DNA of 64,000 bases from Ferrimonas kyonanensis DSM 18153 (GCF_000425405.1 NZ_AUDJ01000001.1:186001-250000); one strand, 5' to 3'. Positions 40,621 to 49,348 are shown, numbered from the stretch's first letter. Made by a program: numbers and translations. Notes: generated by a model not told the origin, from the letters alone.

Positions 40621-41760
40621 CTACACCGCGGTGTACCACGGCTCGGTGGGGAACAGTTCGATCTCTTCGATGTCACTGATTCCGGCGAGTCGCTGGGGCA
40701 GATCCAGCCGATTGAGGCCCGGGTTGCTGTAAGTACTGAAATAGAAGTAGCAGTTCTGATGATCCCGTATGGTGCAGAACTGGCTGAAGTCATTCAGGTT
40801 TTTCGGTGGGTCCAGCAACAGCTTGTCCACCGGCGCCGCATCCCGTCCCAGGCTGGTGTTTTCCAGCACCGACCCCATCGGCACCCACATGGTTTGCAAT
40901 ACCTTGAACATCTGCATGATCCGCAGCTGATAACTCAGGTGTGCGGGTTCGTCCGGGTTGATGCTGGCTCCGGCCTGACGCATTTTGAAGGCGCGCACAA
41001 AGCGTGACTCCGGAGTGGCGTCGGCGGGCAACCCCTGCAGGCCGCTGCCGTTGGCCTGGTAAGCCTGACCCTGATCATCGAACTTCACCACATTGGTGCA
41101 CGACAGGTGGGTATAGTGGTTGAGGTTATTCAACTGCCAGGGGTAGGAGGGCTGGTTGGTCATGACGCCGTGGTGATTACGATACAGCTGGGTCTCGCCG
41201 TTGAGACACTCGATGATCAGTGCGTTGCCCGCCTGGTCGGTGAACGCCATGTGCAGCGGCAGAATCTGTTCCAGTACGCCGGGCAGCGGGTTGATCACCG
41301 CCAGCGGGCCGTCAGGACCGAAGTCGCGCTCAATCTCATCCACGCTGGCGTAATGCCGCAATACAAAGCCCACCAGCTGGTTGTAGGGCACGCCGGCCCG
41401 GGTGTCGCTGACCGCTTCATAGTGTGAGCCCACCATATACAGGGCCGAGCCACTGAGGCCGACTTCATTGAGACCGTCGTAAAAGGTGTTCTGGGCCAGC
41501 GCTTTAAACTTGCCTTTGAGGGCCTGCGTCATCCACGGGGTGACCGGGTAGTCCTGCAGATTGTCTGAGGCCCGCACCGAGGCAAAACCGTAGCGCTTGC
41601 CGGTGGACGCCTGAGGCCCGTCGACAAACAGTTCCGCCTGTTTGGGCACCAATTGCAGGGTGGTGGGGATTACAAAGGGAAAGTCGTGGCAGCGGCCAGA
41701 CAGGCGCGGGTTGTCGTTGCTGATGCTGCCCTGGGGGGCCAGAGTCAGATGGGTGCACAT
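40621..41760 (-). CDS. Linear amide C-N hydrolase, choloylglycine hydrolase family
   Basis: A 379-residue Ntn-hydrolase. Starting at ATG 41758-41760 the protein begins MCTHLTL, putting the nucleophile Cys at position 2 so that it becomes N-terminal after Met removal; an upstream in-frame ATG would spoil this. Other family features are GRCHDF and the Asn in SCTNVVKF. No signal peptide. It hydrolyses an amide such as a conjugated bile acid, penicillin V or N-acyl-homoserine lactone; the substrate is unknown. AGGAC precedes the start. Single gene. Confidence 0.85.
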   Translation of the reverse strand: MCTHLTLAPQGSISNDNPRLSGRCHDFPFVIPTTLQLVPKQAELFVDGPQASTGKRYGFASVRASDNLQDYPVTPWMTQALKGKFKALAQNTFYDGLNEVGLSGSALYMVGSHYEAVSDTRAGVPYNQLVGFVLRHYASVDEIERDFGPDGPLAVINPLPGVLEQILPLHMAFTDQAGNALIIECLNGETQLYRNHHGVMTNQPSYPWQLNNLNHYTHLSCTNVVKFDDQGQAYQANGSGLQGLPADATPESRFVRAFKMRQAGASINPDEPAHLSYQLRIMQMFKVLQTMWVPMGSVLENTSLGRDAAPVDKLLLDPPKNLNDFSQFCTIRDHQNCYFYFSTYSNPGLNRLDLPQRLAGISDIEEIELFPTEPWYTAV

Positions 41761-41807
41761 GGGTAAAGGTCCTTTTTGATGTGCCAATGGACCTTTTAAG
41801 CTACAAA

Positions 41808-41833
41808 AAAGGGGTGTTTGACGACACCCCTTT
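41808..41833 (-). terminator. Terminator after the S9 peptidase gene
   Basis: AAAGGGGTGT (41808-41817) and ACACCCCTTT (41824-41833) form a perfect ten-pair stem around TTGACG. On the minus strand it ends in a run of six T. It lies 18 bp after the peptidase stop. Confidence 0.88.
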
Positions 41834-41851
41834 CAACTAGCATAAACTGAG

Positions 41852-43897
41852 TTATTTCAGCTCTTTGCCCAGTACGTAATGCTCAAACCAGGCCAGATCC
41901 CAGCTCATCTTGGTTTTGCGATGAGACATCTTGCTCAGGCCATGGCCTTCGCCAGGGTAGATCACCAGTTCGGTGGGCACGTCCAGATAGTGGCGCAGGG
42001 TGCGGTACAGCCCCTTGGCGTGCGGCGCCGGAACCCGGGGGTCATTTTCGCCCATGTGGATCAGGGTCGGGGTGGTGATGCTGCCGGCGTGGGTCAGGCT
42101 GGAACCGTGAGTGTAGGCCTCCGGCTTTTCCCATGGCAGGCCCTCCATGTAGTTGAGGACGTGGCCCGGGGTGTCTTCCAGCAGCCATTGCAGGCGCTGA
42201 TCAAACACACCGGCACCGGAACTGGCCGCCTTGTAACGGGTGGTGGTGCTGATCAGAGCGTTGGTGAGGTAGCCACCGTTGCTCCACCCCATCACGGCCA
42301 GCTTGTCGGCATCGGCAATGCCCTCTTTGATCAGCGCATCGACGCCCGCTTCGATGTCCTTCACTTCGATGTCGTGTTCGTGGCCAACCAGTTCCACCAG
42401 GAACTTATCACCGTAGCCAGTGGAGCCGCGGTAGTTGGGGGACAGCAAGGCCCAGCCCTTGGCCGCGAAACTGGCACGGCCATAGGAGCGGTGCTGCAGG
42501 GCGTACGGGGTGGCGGCGGTGGGACCACCGTGAATCTGTACTACCAGCGGCAGCGGGCCATCGGATTTCTTATAGCCTGGGGGCAGTTCCAGCATCCCTT
42601 CTACCTGACTGCCATCCGGTGCCGTCCACTGGAAGCGGCTGATCTGAGGCAGTTTCCAGTTATCGGTTTGCGGGTTGATGTTGGTAATGCGGTGCGGCGT
42701 TTTGCCCACTTTGCCTTGATACAGATCGTAGAAGTGATCCAGGCTATTGTGGCTCATGACCATCGTTTTTCCGCGGCCATCGAAGGCGTAGCTGCCGACC
42801 ACATAGTCGCCGTCGGTCAGGGTACGGGTGCGACCCTGTTTGCCGTCATCGATGTCGGTGCAGAAGATCTTGACCGAACCCTGCTCGGCGCCGCGGTAAC
42901 ACAGCTCGTCGCTGTTGGGGCGCCAGAGGCTGTCGGAGCCGTTGAGGGTGGCTTTGCCCGGGCGTTCGAGGTCCAGTTGCCACTGTACCTGATTGTCGTC
43001 GCCAATGGCCGCCACAAACAGTTGACCGGGATGGCCGTCGTAATCGATGCGCCAGGCCAGCTTGTTGCCATCCGGGCTCCACTTAGGGTGCATCAACCAG
43101 CCGTATGGGGAAGGGGCCTGCTCACGCCAGGCGCTGTCTTCCAGCACCGTATTGGTGTCGGACTCGATGTCATACACTTCGACGTGAGACCAGCCTTCCA
43201 GGAAGATCAACTCGTTATCTGTGGTCGTGACCCGTGCCAGACGTTTGCCGTCGAGGCTGACGTCGAAGTCCCAGACCACTTTGTCGTCATCCAGCAGCAG
43301 CTCGGTACGGAAATTCTGCAGATTGAGGCTGTAGATGGGATTGACGTCGACACTGCCATGGCCATAGTTGGGGCCCTTGTTGGCGCTGCGTTGAGCGGTG
43401 AACGCGTCTTGCTCGGTGTGGCTGCGGCTGGTGCTGAACCACAGGCTGTCCTGACCGAGTTCGAAGTGCTTCACTCCTTGCTCTTCCCGGGTCAGGGGAA
43501 CGGCATCGCCGCCGCTCAGCGGCATGCGGAAGATCTGGCTCTTACCATTGTAGGGCGGCTGTTTGCCTTCGCCGCGTTTTTCTGCCCGCAGGAAGTACAG
43601 GTACTTGCCGTCGCTGTCGAGGCGAGGCTGAGACTCCTTGTCGGGGCTGAAGGTCAGGCGCTCCGGTTTTTGCTGGCCCAGCTTGACGCGCCACAGATCG
43701 TTCAGGCTCTTATCGGCGGCCTCATCCCAGTAACTCTGTACCCAGACGGCCTGCTCGCCATCGGCGCTCAACTGGACCTGGCTCATGCCCTGAATGGAGA
43801 AAAAATCATTGGGAGTGATGTCGTGGGTGCGCTCGGCCAGAGCCGGGTGTGCTGCGAGGGCAGCCGCAATTGCTGCGGGGAGCCAAGCTGTCTTCAT
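41852..43897 (-). CDS. Exported S9 (prolyl oligopeptidase-type) peptidase
   Basis: A 681-residue serine peptidase. A signal peptide (AAIAAALAAHPALA) is followed by a beta-propeller (about residues 30-400) and an alpha/beta hydrolase domain. Catalytic residues are Ser in GWSNGG, Asp in GENDPRVP and His in GEGHGLS. VQIHGGPTAATPY provides the oxyanion hole region. It should act in the periplasm as a dipeptidyl or acylaminoacyl peptidase. It is transcribed alone. Confidence 0.9.
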   Translation of the reverse strand: MKTAWLPAAIAAALAAHPALAERTHDITPNDFFSIQGMSQVQLSADGEQAVWVQSYWDEAADKSLNDLWRVKLGQQKPERLTFSPDKESQPRLDSDGKYLYFLRAEKRGEGKQPPYNGKSQIFRMPLSGGDAVPLTREEQGVKHFELGQDSLWFSTSRSHTEQDAFTAQRSANKGPNYGHGSVDVNPIYSLNLQNFRTELLLDDDKVVWDFDVSLDGKRLARVTTTDNELIFLEGWSHVEVYDIESDTNTVLEDSAWREQAPSPYGWLMHPKWSPDGNKLAWRIDYDGHPGQLFVAAIGDDNQVQWQLDLERPGKATLNGSDSLWRPNSDELCYRGAEQGSVKIFCTDIDDGKQGRTRTLTDGDYVVGSYAFDGRGKTMVMSHNSLDHFYDLYQGKVGKTPHRITNINPQTDNWKLPQISRFQWTAPDGSQVEGMLELPPGYKKSDGPLPLVVQIHGGPTAATPYALQHRSYGRASFAAKGWALLSPNYRGSTGYGDKFLVELVGHEHDIEVKDIEAGVDALIKEGIADADKLAVMGWSNGGYLTNALISTTTRYKAASSGAGVFDQRLQWLLEDTPGHVLNYMEGLPWEKPEAYTHGSSLTHAGSITTPTLIHMGENDPRVPAPHAKGLYRTLRHYLDVPTELVIYPGEGHGLSKMSHRKTKMSWDLAWFEHYVLGKELK

Positions 43898-44367
43898 GGG
43901 GTTATGTCCTTGTTGTGATTATTGGCATTGAGCTTACCCAATTCTCACAACTCAGAGTAGAGCTAATAACGGGATTTGTGCTTTTTGGCGGCTGGTATAA
44001 CCACAAAGGGAAAGGTGGCAGGCCGGTCGAGGGAAACCGACCCACCAATAATCGATCACTGCCCGATCATCCGTTCAGGATCACCGAGGTACCCGGCGGT
44101 GACCGGGATGGCATTGGCGCAAAGGTTCAAGATTCGGACCAGGCCACGGAGGCGGTACAGTGAAGGGTCCGAAAGCGACCGCGCGGTCGCAAAAAAAGGC
44201 GCGAATTCATCCGTGTTCATCCTTGATGAGGTCATAAGCCGTGGGGCGGAGCAGTCAGGGATGTTCAGGTCGCAGATATCCTGTCTGTCGACCCGTCTGA
44301 CAGCGCAGCGAATGGTACCAAATAAAATCAAAAAAGCTATAAAAAATAGATAGATGCGAGGATTTCT
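43898..44367. other. Intergenic region with a 16-bp palindrome
   Basis: About 470 bp between the S9 peptidase start and the ygbA stop region, without a convincing gene. It holds the peptidase promoter on the minus strand. GCGACCGCGCGGTCGC at 44175-44190 is a perfect 16-bp palindrome followed by seven A; the A run is on the wrong side for a plus-strand terminator. Base composition becomes AT-rich after 44310. Confidence 0.4.
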
Positions 44368-44456
44368 ATGAATTGTTTCAGTGATTTTTCTTTAGATTTC
44401 ATCCGCTTGAGTGTTGTTCGCGCGCAGTATGTGAAAGTTGCTGAAATATATGAATT

Positions 44457-44864
44457 TTATTCAGCTTTTGACGGTGAGTCTGGGGTCCGCTGACGTCGGC
44501 GTCGATTGGCACGCATGGGCGGCTTGGCGGGTACCGGGCGGCGATTGTCCCGCAGGTGCTGCAGGGCTTCCAATGGGTGGCGCAGCAGCATTCTCGGGCC
44601 AGCGTAGCGCATCATGATGCGGGCCTGTTGTCTGGGCTCCGGCTTATAGCAGTGGATGGGACACTTGCCACAGGTGGGTTTGCTGTCGCCATAGGGGCAG
44701 CGGTCGAGCTTGGTTTCGGCGTAATCCAGCAGAGCCTGGCATTGGTCGCACAGGCCCTGTGGGTTGCGTTGGCCGTGGCAATTGGCCCGGCAATAGATCT
44801 GGGCCATGTGGCCCATGGTGCGGTATTCATTGGCCAGGCGGCCTTGCAAAATGCGGCTTTTCAT
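44457..44864 (-). CDS. YgbA family (nitrous oxide-stimulated promoter) protein
   Basis: A 135-residue cytosolic protein with many Cys: YCRANCHG, GLCDQCQALLDYA and RCPYGDSKPTCGKCPIHCY. This is the YgbA family, linked to nitric oxide stress recovery in enterobacteria. The clustered Cys suggest metal or iron-sulfur binding. The C-terminal 30 residues are Arg/Pro-rich. A possible operator lies immediately upstream. Confidence 0.85.
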   Translation of the reverse strand: MKSRILQGRLANEYRTMGHMAQIYCRANCHGQRNPQGLCDQCQALLDYAETKLDRCPYGDSKPTCGKCPIHCYKPEPRQQARIMMRYAGPRMLLRHPLEALQHLRDNRRPVPAKPPMRANRRRRQRTPDSPSKAE

Positions 44865-44865
44865 A

Positions 44866-44880
44866 AATAACCCAGTTATT
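44866..44880. promoter_or_regulatory. Inverted repeat immediately upstream of ygbA
   Basis: AATAAC-CCA-GTTATT, a perfect 6+3+6 inverted repeat two bases before the ygbA ATG. In E. coli ygbA is controlled by NsrR, but this sequence does not match the NsrR consensus. A repressor site or a hairpin over the ribosome site are both possible. Confidence 0.35.
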
Positions 44881-44953
44881 GGCTCAGGTATGGTGGTATC
44901 TTAACGGGTATTGAGAATCTATCTATGCAGCGCCGCCGCATTTGCGAACCGGA

Positions 44954-45313
44954 TCAAAGGTGCAGCACTTTGTCGCTGTGCAGTGTCCAATGGCTCAGTT
45001 CAACCAGAGTTCCGATCTGGACGCCCTCGATGAGTCTGTCCTCGGTCAGGCCCCGGGCTTCGGCGCAGGTTTTACACAGGCTCACCGGCACGCCCTGAGC
45101 CAGCAACAGTTCGATCATCTGGCCAATGTGGTAGCTGAGATCCGGGGTCTGTTGGCCACTTAGGGCCGCGACCACGGCATCGGACATCAGAAACACCCGT
45201 TGGCTGAGTGGCTGATCGCCGTGCTCCTGCATCGCCAGGGCGATGCGCAGGGCGTTGTAGAGCTTTTCGCTGCCGTAAGGACTGTCGTGGGCCACCATCA
45301 GAATGGATGTCAT
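44954..45313 (-). CDS. DsrE/DsrF-like sulfur-relay family protein
   Basis: A 119-residue small Rossmann-like protein: SILMVAHDSPYGSEKLYNALRIALAMQEH at the start, VFLMSDAV in the third strand and VSLCKTCAEARGL, where Cys may carry sulfur. This is the DsrE/YchN pattern. Role in sulfur transfer is from the family; no Dsr or Tus genes are nearby. The start at 45313 is chosen since the conserved fold begins there. Confidence 0.82.
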   Translation of the reverse strand: MTSILMVAHDSPYGSEKLYNALRIALAMQEHGDQPLSQRVFLMSDAVVAALSGQQTPDLSYHIGQMIELLLAQGVPVSLCKTCAEARGLTEDRLIEGVQIGTLVELSHWTLHSDKVLHL

Positions 45314-45375
45314 AGGGGTCTCCTGGTAAAGGGCCGGCAAAGGCGGAAATGAGCGTTGGATCAAGGAGAAAGATT

Positions 45376-46797
45376 GTGCTGAATTTGTCTGCGGGAATCA
45401 ATCAGGCGGTCGCCGGGCTGGCCCAGCCGGTTGAGCCGTCGCCGCTGCGCGAGCCGGTGTGGCTGGGGTGGAGTGAGGAGATGGCCCATACCCTTGGCTT
45501 GCCGGCCACCGCGACCACCGCCTTGCTGAAGCAGTGTAATGGTGAGGGGCCGTTTCGCTTAGCGCCGATGGCCCAGGTTTACTCCGGCCATCAGTTTGGC
45601 GGCTATACCCCAAGGTTGGGTGACGGTCGTGGCTGTCACCTGGGGGAGTTGCACGGCTACGAATTGTTCCTCAAAGGCAGTGGTCCGACGCCGTACTCCC
45701 GCGGTGGTGACGGTCGGGCGGTGATCCGCAGCGCCGTGCGAGAGTTTCTGGCCAGCGAGGCGTTGCACCACCTGGGGGTGGCCACGACCCGGGCGCTGGC
45801 GGTGCTGGGATCGGACACCCCGGTATGGCGGGAGCAGCAGGAGCGGGGGGCCATTACGGTGCGGGTTAGCCGCAGTCATTTGCGCTTCGGTCATTTTGAA
45901 TACTTTAAGCACAGCGATCAGCCAAAGGTGCTGAGTGCCCTGATCGATTACACCCTGGAGCGGTACTTTCCCGATTGCCTGAGTGACGCCAAGCCGGTAC
46001 AGGCGTGGTTTTTCGAGGTGGTGTCGCGGACCGCCGAGACCATTGCCGACTGGCAGGCGTTGGGCTTCGCCCACGGGGTGCTCAACAGCGACAACATGTC
46101 GATTCTGGGCGAGACCTTTGATTATGGTCCGTTCGCCTTTATGGATCGTTGCGATCCCGGTTTGGTGTGCAATCATTCCGATCACCACGGTCGTTACGCC
46201 TTCGATCAGCAGCCTGCCATCGGCTGGTGGAATCTGCAGCGGCTGGCATTGGCGCTCAGTGATCACCTGGATGCCGAGATGATGGCGGCGGCGCTGAGTC
46301 ACTATCAGCAGCAACTGGTGGCCCGATACCTGTGGCGGATGGAAGCGCGATTGGGGGTGGTGTCCGAAGGGGAGATTCAGCCTCGATTGGATCTGGTGGC
46401 GGACTTGGTGGGGATGATGCGACGTCAGCAGGTGGACTTTCACCTTTGCTTGCGCAGCCTGTGCCGATTGGATCCCACTCAGGACGACAATGCGCTGGGG
46501 CTGTGGCTGGGACGGGACAGCCAGTGGTCAGACTGGCTGTGCCGCTACCGTGACCGGTTGGCGTTGACGGAGTTGCAACCCTGGCAGCGGCAGCGGGCTC
46601 AAGCCAACCCCAATGTGATTCTGCGCACCCACCTGGCCCAACAGGCCATCGAAGCCGCCGAAAACGGCGATGCCGCGCCACTGAATCAGTTGCATCAGGC
46701 CCTGCGACATCCCTATGATGAGCACCCGGATCACCCTCACTACACAGAGGCACCCCCTTCATGGGCGCAATCGATCACCCTCTCCTGCTCCAGCTGA
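45376..46797 (+). CDS. selO: Protein adenylyltransferase SelO
   Basis: A 473-residue pseudokinase-fold enzyme that transfers AMP from ATP to proteins. ELFLKGSGPTPYSRGGDGRAVIRSAVREFL is the ATP-binding region and HGVLNSDNMSILGETFDYGPFAFMD holds the metal-binding Asn and Asp. It ends in Cys-Ser-Ser, where eukaryotic SelO has selenocysteine. The start is GTG at 45376, seven bases after AAGGAG; an in-frame ATG nine codons earlier lacks such a site. It overlaps the DUF3630 gene by 37 bp. Confidence 0.9.
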   Translation: MLNLSAGINQAVAGLAQPVEPSPLREPVWLGWSEEMAHTLGLPATATTALLKQCNGEGPFRLAPMAQVYSGHQFGGYTPRLGDGRGCHLGELHGYELFLKGSGPTPYSRGGDGRAVIRSAVREFLASEALHHLGVATTRALAVLGSDTPVWREQQERGAITVRVSRSHLRFGHFEYFKHSDQPKVLSALIDYTLERYFPDCLSDAKPVQAWFFEVVSRTAETIADWQALGFAHGVLNSDNMSILGETFDYGPFAFMDRCDPGLVCNHSDHHGRYAFDQQPAIGWWNLQRLALALSDHLDAEMMAAALSHYQQQLVARYLWRMEARLGVVSEGEIQPRLDLVADLVGMMRRQQVDFHLCLRSLCRLDPTQDDNALGLWLGRDSQWSDWLCRYRDRLALTELQPWQRQRAQANPNVILRTHLAQQAIEAAENGDAAPLNQLHQALRHPYDEHPDHPHYTEAPPSWAQSITLSCSS

Positions 46798-47078
46798 GTG
46801 CACCTCGGTGGCAGGCCGACACCGGTCAACTGCTGTGGACCCTGGCGGCCGATGACGACACCCTGGCGCAGTTGGTCCCCTTGATGCTGGCCCGGCTCGA
46901 CTGTCGCCTGCTGGAGCACAGCTGGGGGGCGGACCGTCACCTGTGGTTGCTGGAGTTTGAGGGGTGTCGACTGGCGCTGCAGTACGAAGCGCTGTGCGAC
47001 ACCCTGTGGTTGCAGGCCGAACGTGCCGGCGATCAGGAGGTGACCGAATACCTGGCACAACTTTGGACCTCATTATGA
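46761..47078 (+). CDS. Small DUF3630-like protein
   Basis: A 105-residue cytosolic protein resembling the DUF3630 family of Shewanella and Vibrio (WGADRHLWLLEFEGCRLALQYEALCDTLWLQ). No catalytic motif is evident. It overlaps the end of selO by 37 bp and the start of srkA by an ATGA junction, so the three are translationally coupled. The family name is from memory and is moderately sure. Confidence 0.65.
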   Translation: MGAIDHPLLLQLSAPRWQADTGQLLWTLAADDDTLAQLVPLMLARLDCRLLEHSWGADRHLWLLEFEGCRLALQYEALCDTLWLQAERAGDQEVTEYLAQLWTSL

Positions 47079-48070
47079 CCCTCGCTCAATTTGATTTTCA
47101 CTCCCTGAGTCCCGATTGCATCCTAGACGCGGTGGAGTCCGTCGGCTTGTATCCGGAAACCGGTTTGCTGCCACTGAACAGCTACGAGAACCGGGTGTAC
47201 CAGTTTCGTGCCGACGACGGTCGTCGCTATGTGGTCAAGTTTTACCGGCCTCAGCGCTGGACCGAAGCGGCGATTCTGGAGGAGCACGCCTTTGCCCATG
47301 AGCTGGCTGCGGCGGAGGTACCGGTGGCGGCGCCGAAACGGATCGACGGCACCAGTTTGTTTGAGCACCAGGGGTACCGCTTTGCCCTGTGGGACAGCAT
47401 CGGTGGCCGTGAGTTTGAGGTGGACAACCTCGAGCAGCTGGAACAGGTGGGGGTGTTTCTGGGGCGGATGCACAAGGTGGCTCAGGCGGGCCAGTTTGCC
47501 CACCGGGCGCCGCTGACGATCGACACCCATGGCCATCAGCCTCGGCAGGTGCTGCAGCAACAGGCGCAGCTGCCGTCGCACATCGAGACGGCGTTTTTTA
47601 CCGTCCTCGATCAGGTGCTGGAGCGAGTGGCGCAGGCGCCGTGGCAGCGGGTACGCACTCAACGCCTGCATGGCGACATGCACCCCGGCAACATTTTGTG
47701 GACCCCGGACGGACCCGGCTTCGTCGATCTCGATGACGCCCGCACCGGCCCGGCGGTGCAGGATCTGTGGATGATGCTGGCGGGAGAGCGCAGCCATCAG
47801 CAGATGCAGCTGGACATTTTGCTGGAAGGGTATGAAACTTTTTGTGATTTCGACCACTCTGAATTACAGCTGGTTGAGCCGCTGCGGGCATTGAGGATGG
47901 TGCATTACCTCTCCTGGCTGACCTTGCGTTGGCAGGACCCCGCGTTTCCACGTAACTTCCCCTGGTTTGGCAGTGATCGCTTCTGGGAAGATCAGGTGCT
48001 GGCAATGAAAGAGCAACTGTCTGCCCTACAGGAGCCGGCGTTGTCGCTGTCTCCGGGGTTAAGTTTTTGA
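47075..48070 (+). CDS. srkA: Stress response kinase A
   Basis: A 331-residue kinase of the APH/choline-kinase fold (formerly YihE/RdoA). The nucleotide lysine is in RYVVKFYRP, the catalytic loop is LHGDMHPGNILW and the metal Asp is in FVDLDDARTGP. It phosphorylates Ser/Thr proteins and counters stress-induced death in E. coli. The start at 47075 overlaps the preceding stop. srkA-dsbA is the conserved order, as here. Confidence 0.93.
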   Translation: MTLAQFDFHSLSPDCILDAVESVGLYPETGLLPLNSYENRVYQFRADDGRRYVVKFYRPQRWTEAAILEEHAFAHELAAAEVPVAAPKRIDGTSLFEHQGYRFALWDSIGGREFEVDNLEQLEQVGVFLGRMHKVAQAGQFAHRAPLTIDTHGHQPRQVLQQQAQLPSHIETAFFTVLDQVLERVAQAPWQRVRTQRLHGDMHPGNILWTPDGPGFVDLDDARTGPAVQDLWMMLAGERSHQQMQLDILLEGYETFCDFDHSELQLVEPLRALRMVHYLSWLTLRWQDPAFPRNFPWFGSDRFWEDQVLAMKEQLSALQEPALSLSPGLSF

Positions 48071-48124
48071 GTCTGTTGTGGCACAGTGAGCCGCAGTTTT
48101 TGAGAATTGTTTAGAGAAGGCACT

Positions 48125-48736
48125 ATGAAAAAATTACTCGCGATTGCGTTTACCCTGATGTTGGCGCCGCTGGCCCTGGCGGCCCAATTTGAGGAAGGCA
48201 CGCACTACAAAGTCGTCAGTCAGGCGCCGGTTCAGGGGCAGCCTCGGGTGACTGAGTTTTTCTCCTTCTACTGCCCCCACTGCTACACCTTTGAAAAAGT
48301 GCACCTGCCCAACCTGAAAAAGAGCCTGGACAGTGGCATCAAGTTTGAGCAGAAGCACGTCGACTTCATTGGCGGTCCCATGGGGATCGAGATGACCAAG
48401 GCGCTGGCGGTAATGCAGACCATGAAGGTGTCCGAGCAGGTGAAGAAGCCGCTGTTTTCCGCCATTCATGACAACGGCGTTAAGTTCAGCACCGGTAGTG
48501 ACGTCAAGCAGCTGTTTGTGGATCAGGGCGTTGATGGCGAGAAGTACGACAAAGCCATCAACAGCTTTATGGTGAACTCTAAGGTCAAGAGCTGGAAGAA
48601 AGAGCAGATCAGCAGCGGTATCCGCGGTGTGCCGGCGATCATCGTCAACGGCAAGTATCAGGTGGAGATGGGCGGGCTGGAAAGCGCCGAGCAACTGTCT
48701 GAGTTGATCAACTACCTGGCCAAAAAACAGGACTGA
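48125..48736 (+). CDS. dsbA: Thiol:disulfide interchange protein DsbA
   Basis: A 203-residue periplasmic oxidase that introduces disulfides. A signal peptide (MKKLLAIAFTLMLAPLALA) is followed by a thioredoxin fold with CPHC in FFSFYCPHCYTFE and the cis-Pro region IRGVPAIIVNG. AGAAGG precedes the ATG. It supports folding of exported proteins, including those with Cys pairs in this window. Confidence 0.96.
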   Translation: MKKLLAIAFTLMLAPLALAAQFEEGTHYKVVSQAPVQGQPRVTEFFSFYCPHCYTFEKVHLPNLKKSLDSGIKFEQKHVDFIGGPMGIEMTKALAVMQTMKVSEQVKKPLFSAIHDNGVKFSTGSDVKQLFVDQGVDGEKYDKAINSFMVNSKVKSWKKEQISSGIRGVPAIIVNGKYQVEMGGLESAEQLSELINYLAKKQD

Positions 48737-48755
48737 GTGCTGCATCAGGCCACCT

Positions 48756-48781
48756 AGGGGAACCGCTCGGTTCCCCTTTTT
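48756..48781 (+). terminator. Intrinsic terminator after dsbA
   Basis: AGGGGAACCG pairs with CGGTTCCCCT around CT, followed by TTTT. It lies 20 bp after the stop. Confidence 0.9.
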
Positions 48782-48823
48782 GTTACACGATGTTTTTGTA
48801 TATTGAATGCAATTTATGTTAAT

Positions 48824-48938
48824 AAAAAAAGATCGGTGCAACACCGATCAAAAGCGAGCGTGACTCCTGCCGCCTCTCAGCCCCATACCCCTCGAGACGG
48901 CGGAACTAACCGTCATGACTCGCGGTTAGGAACACTGC
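48824..48938 (-). ncRNA. Candidate structured small RNA, about 115 nt
   Basis: A minus-strand unit with a promoter (48945-48973) and a terminator whose stem GATCGGTG/CACCGATC (48831-48849) is followed by seven T. Between them are two further hairpins: CTAACCG/CGGTTAG (about 48928-48904), and a long stem CCGCC-G-TCTC/GAGA-GGCGG whose loop carries GGGGTATGGGG (about 48903-48869). No ORF of note and no repeated GGA motifs, so not CsrB-like. It does not match Spot 42 as I know it. Judged from structure alone. Confidence 0.6.
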
Positions 48939-48944
48939 CAAATC

Positions 48945-48973
48945 ACAGTAACAAGTTTGCAACATGATGCCAA
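48945..48973 (-). promoter_or_regulatory. Sigma-70-type promoter of the candidate sRNA
   Basis: On the minus strand TTGGCA (48973-48968), 17 bp, TACTGT (48950-48945): five of six to the -35 consensus and a fair -10. A second -35-like TTGACA lies at 48988-48983 but lacks a good -10. Expected start near 48938. Confidence 0.5.
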
Positions 48974-49111
48974 ATGACGGGGTGTCAAAAATTCACTACG
49001 GAAAGCTTTGGGATAATCTAATATCAGTAGGTTGTATTGCGAGCAAAACTAAATACAATTGCCGCGGTCTGATAGTGTGCATCAGCCAGAATAAAACAAG
49101 GAATTTTGTCG

Positions 49112-49318
49112 GTGAGAATTTTCCCAATCTACGCGCCAAGGATGATCGCGAAACACGCCAGAGTCTTTAGGGATGGGGTGGTGCTGGTTAAGCACGTAGG
49201 TCGACTGGAGTTTAAAGCCGGGCGATTCATCATGCCCGTTCGTTCGTTGCCCAAGGTCCGTGAGGTGATCAACGAACTCAATGATCTGCTGCAGCCGGAC
49301 GCCGCAGCAGCGACCTGA
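49112..49318 (+). CDS. Small hypothetical protein, 68 aa
   Basis: A 68-residue ORF starting at GTG 49112, eight bases after AAGGAA (49098-49103). It reads as a compact basic protein with strand-like VFRDGVVLVKHVGRLEFKAGRFIMPV and a helix LPKVREVINELNDLLQ. No signal peptide or membrane segment. Composition and a proper ribosome site support it as real; family unknown. It converges on zapB with a shared hairpin. Confidence 0.6.
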   Translation: MRIFPIYAPRMIAKHARVFRDGVVLVKHVGRLEFKAGRFIMPVRSLPKVREVINELNDLLQPDAAAAT

Positions 49319-49322
49319 TACT

Positions 49323-49340
49323 GGCCTGATTCCTCAGGCC
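49323..49340. terminator. Hairpin between the 68-aa ORF and zapB
   Basis: GGCCTGA/TCAGGCC around TTCC, between two convergent stops. No strong T tract on either side, so a weak bidirectional terminator at best. Confidence 0.45.
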
Positions 49341-49348
49341 GGTCAGTC

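Noticed and set aside
41879-43918. 679-codon open frame on the plus strand opposite the S9 peptidase
   Set aside because: It is the exact antisense of a well-supported peptidase with catalytic motifs. Its composition (His, Gly, Val, Gln rich) is that of a GC-rich shadow frame.
44368-44493. 41-codon ORF with a good ribosome site (GAGGA) in an AT-rich stretch
   Set aside because: It overlaps the ygbA end by 37 bp in convergent orientation and has no recognisable feature; too weak to list as a gene.
44866-44880. NsrR operator before ygbA
   Set aside because: The inverted repeat does not resemble the AAGATGYATTT half-site; recorded only as an unassigned repeat.
48824-48938. Spot 42 (spf) or CsrB/C identity for the candidate sRNA
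   Set aside because: The 5' sequence does not match Spot 42 as I know it, polA and engB are not adjacent, and only one GGA occurs.
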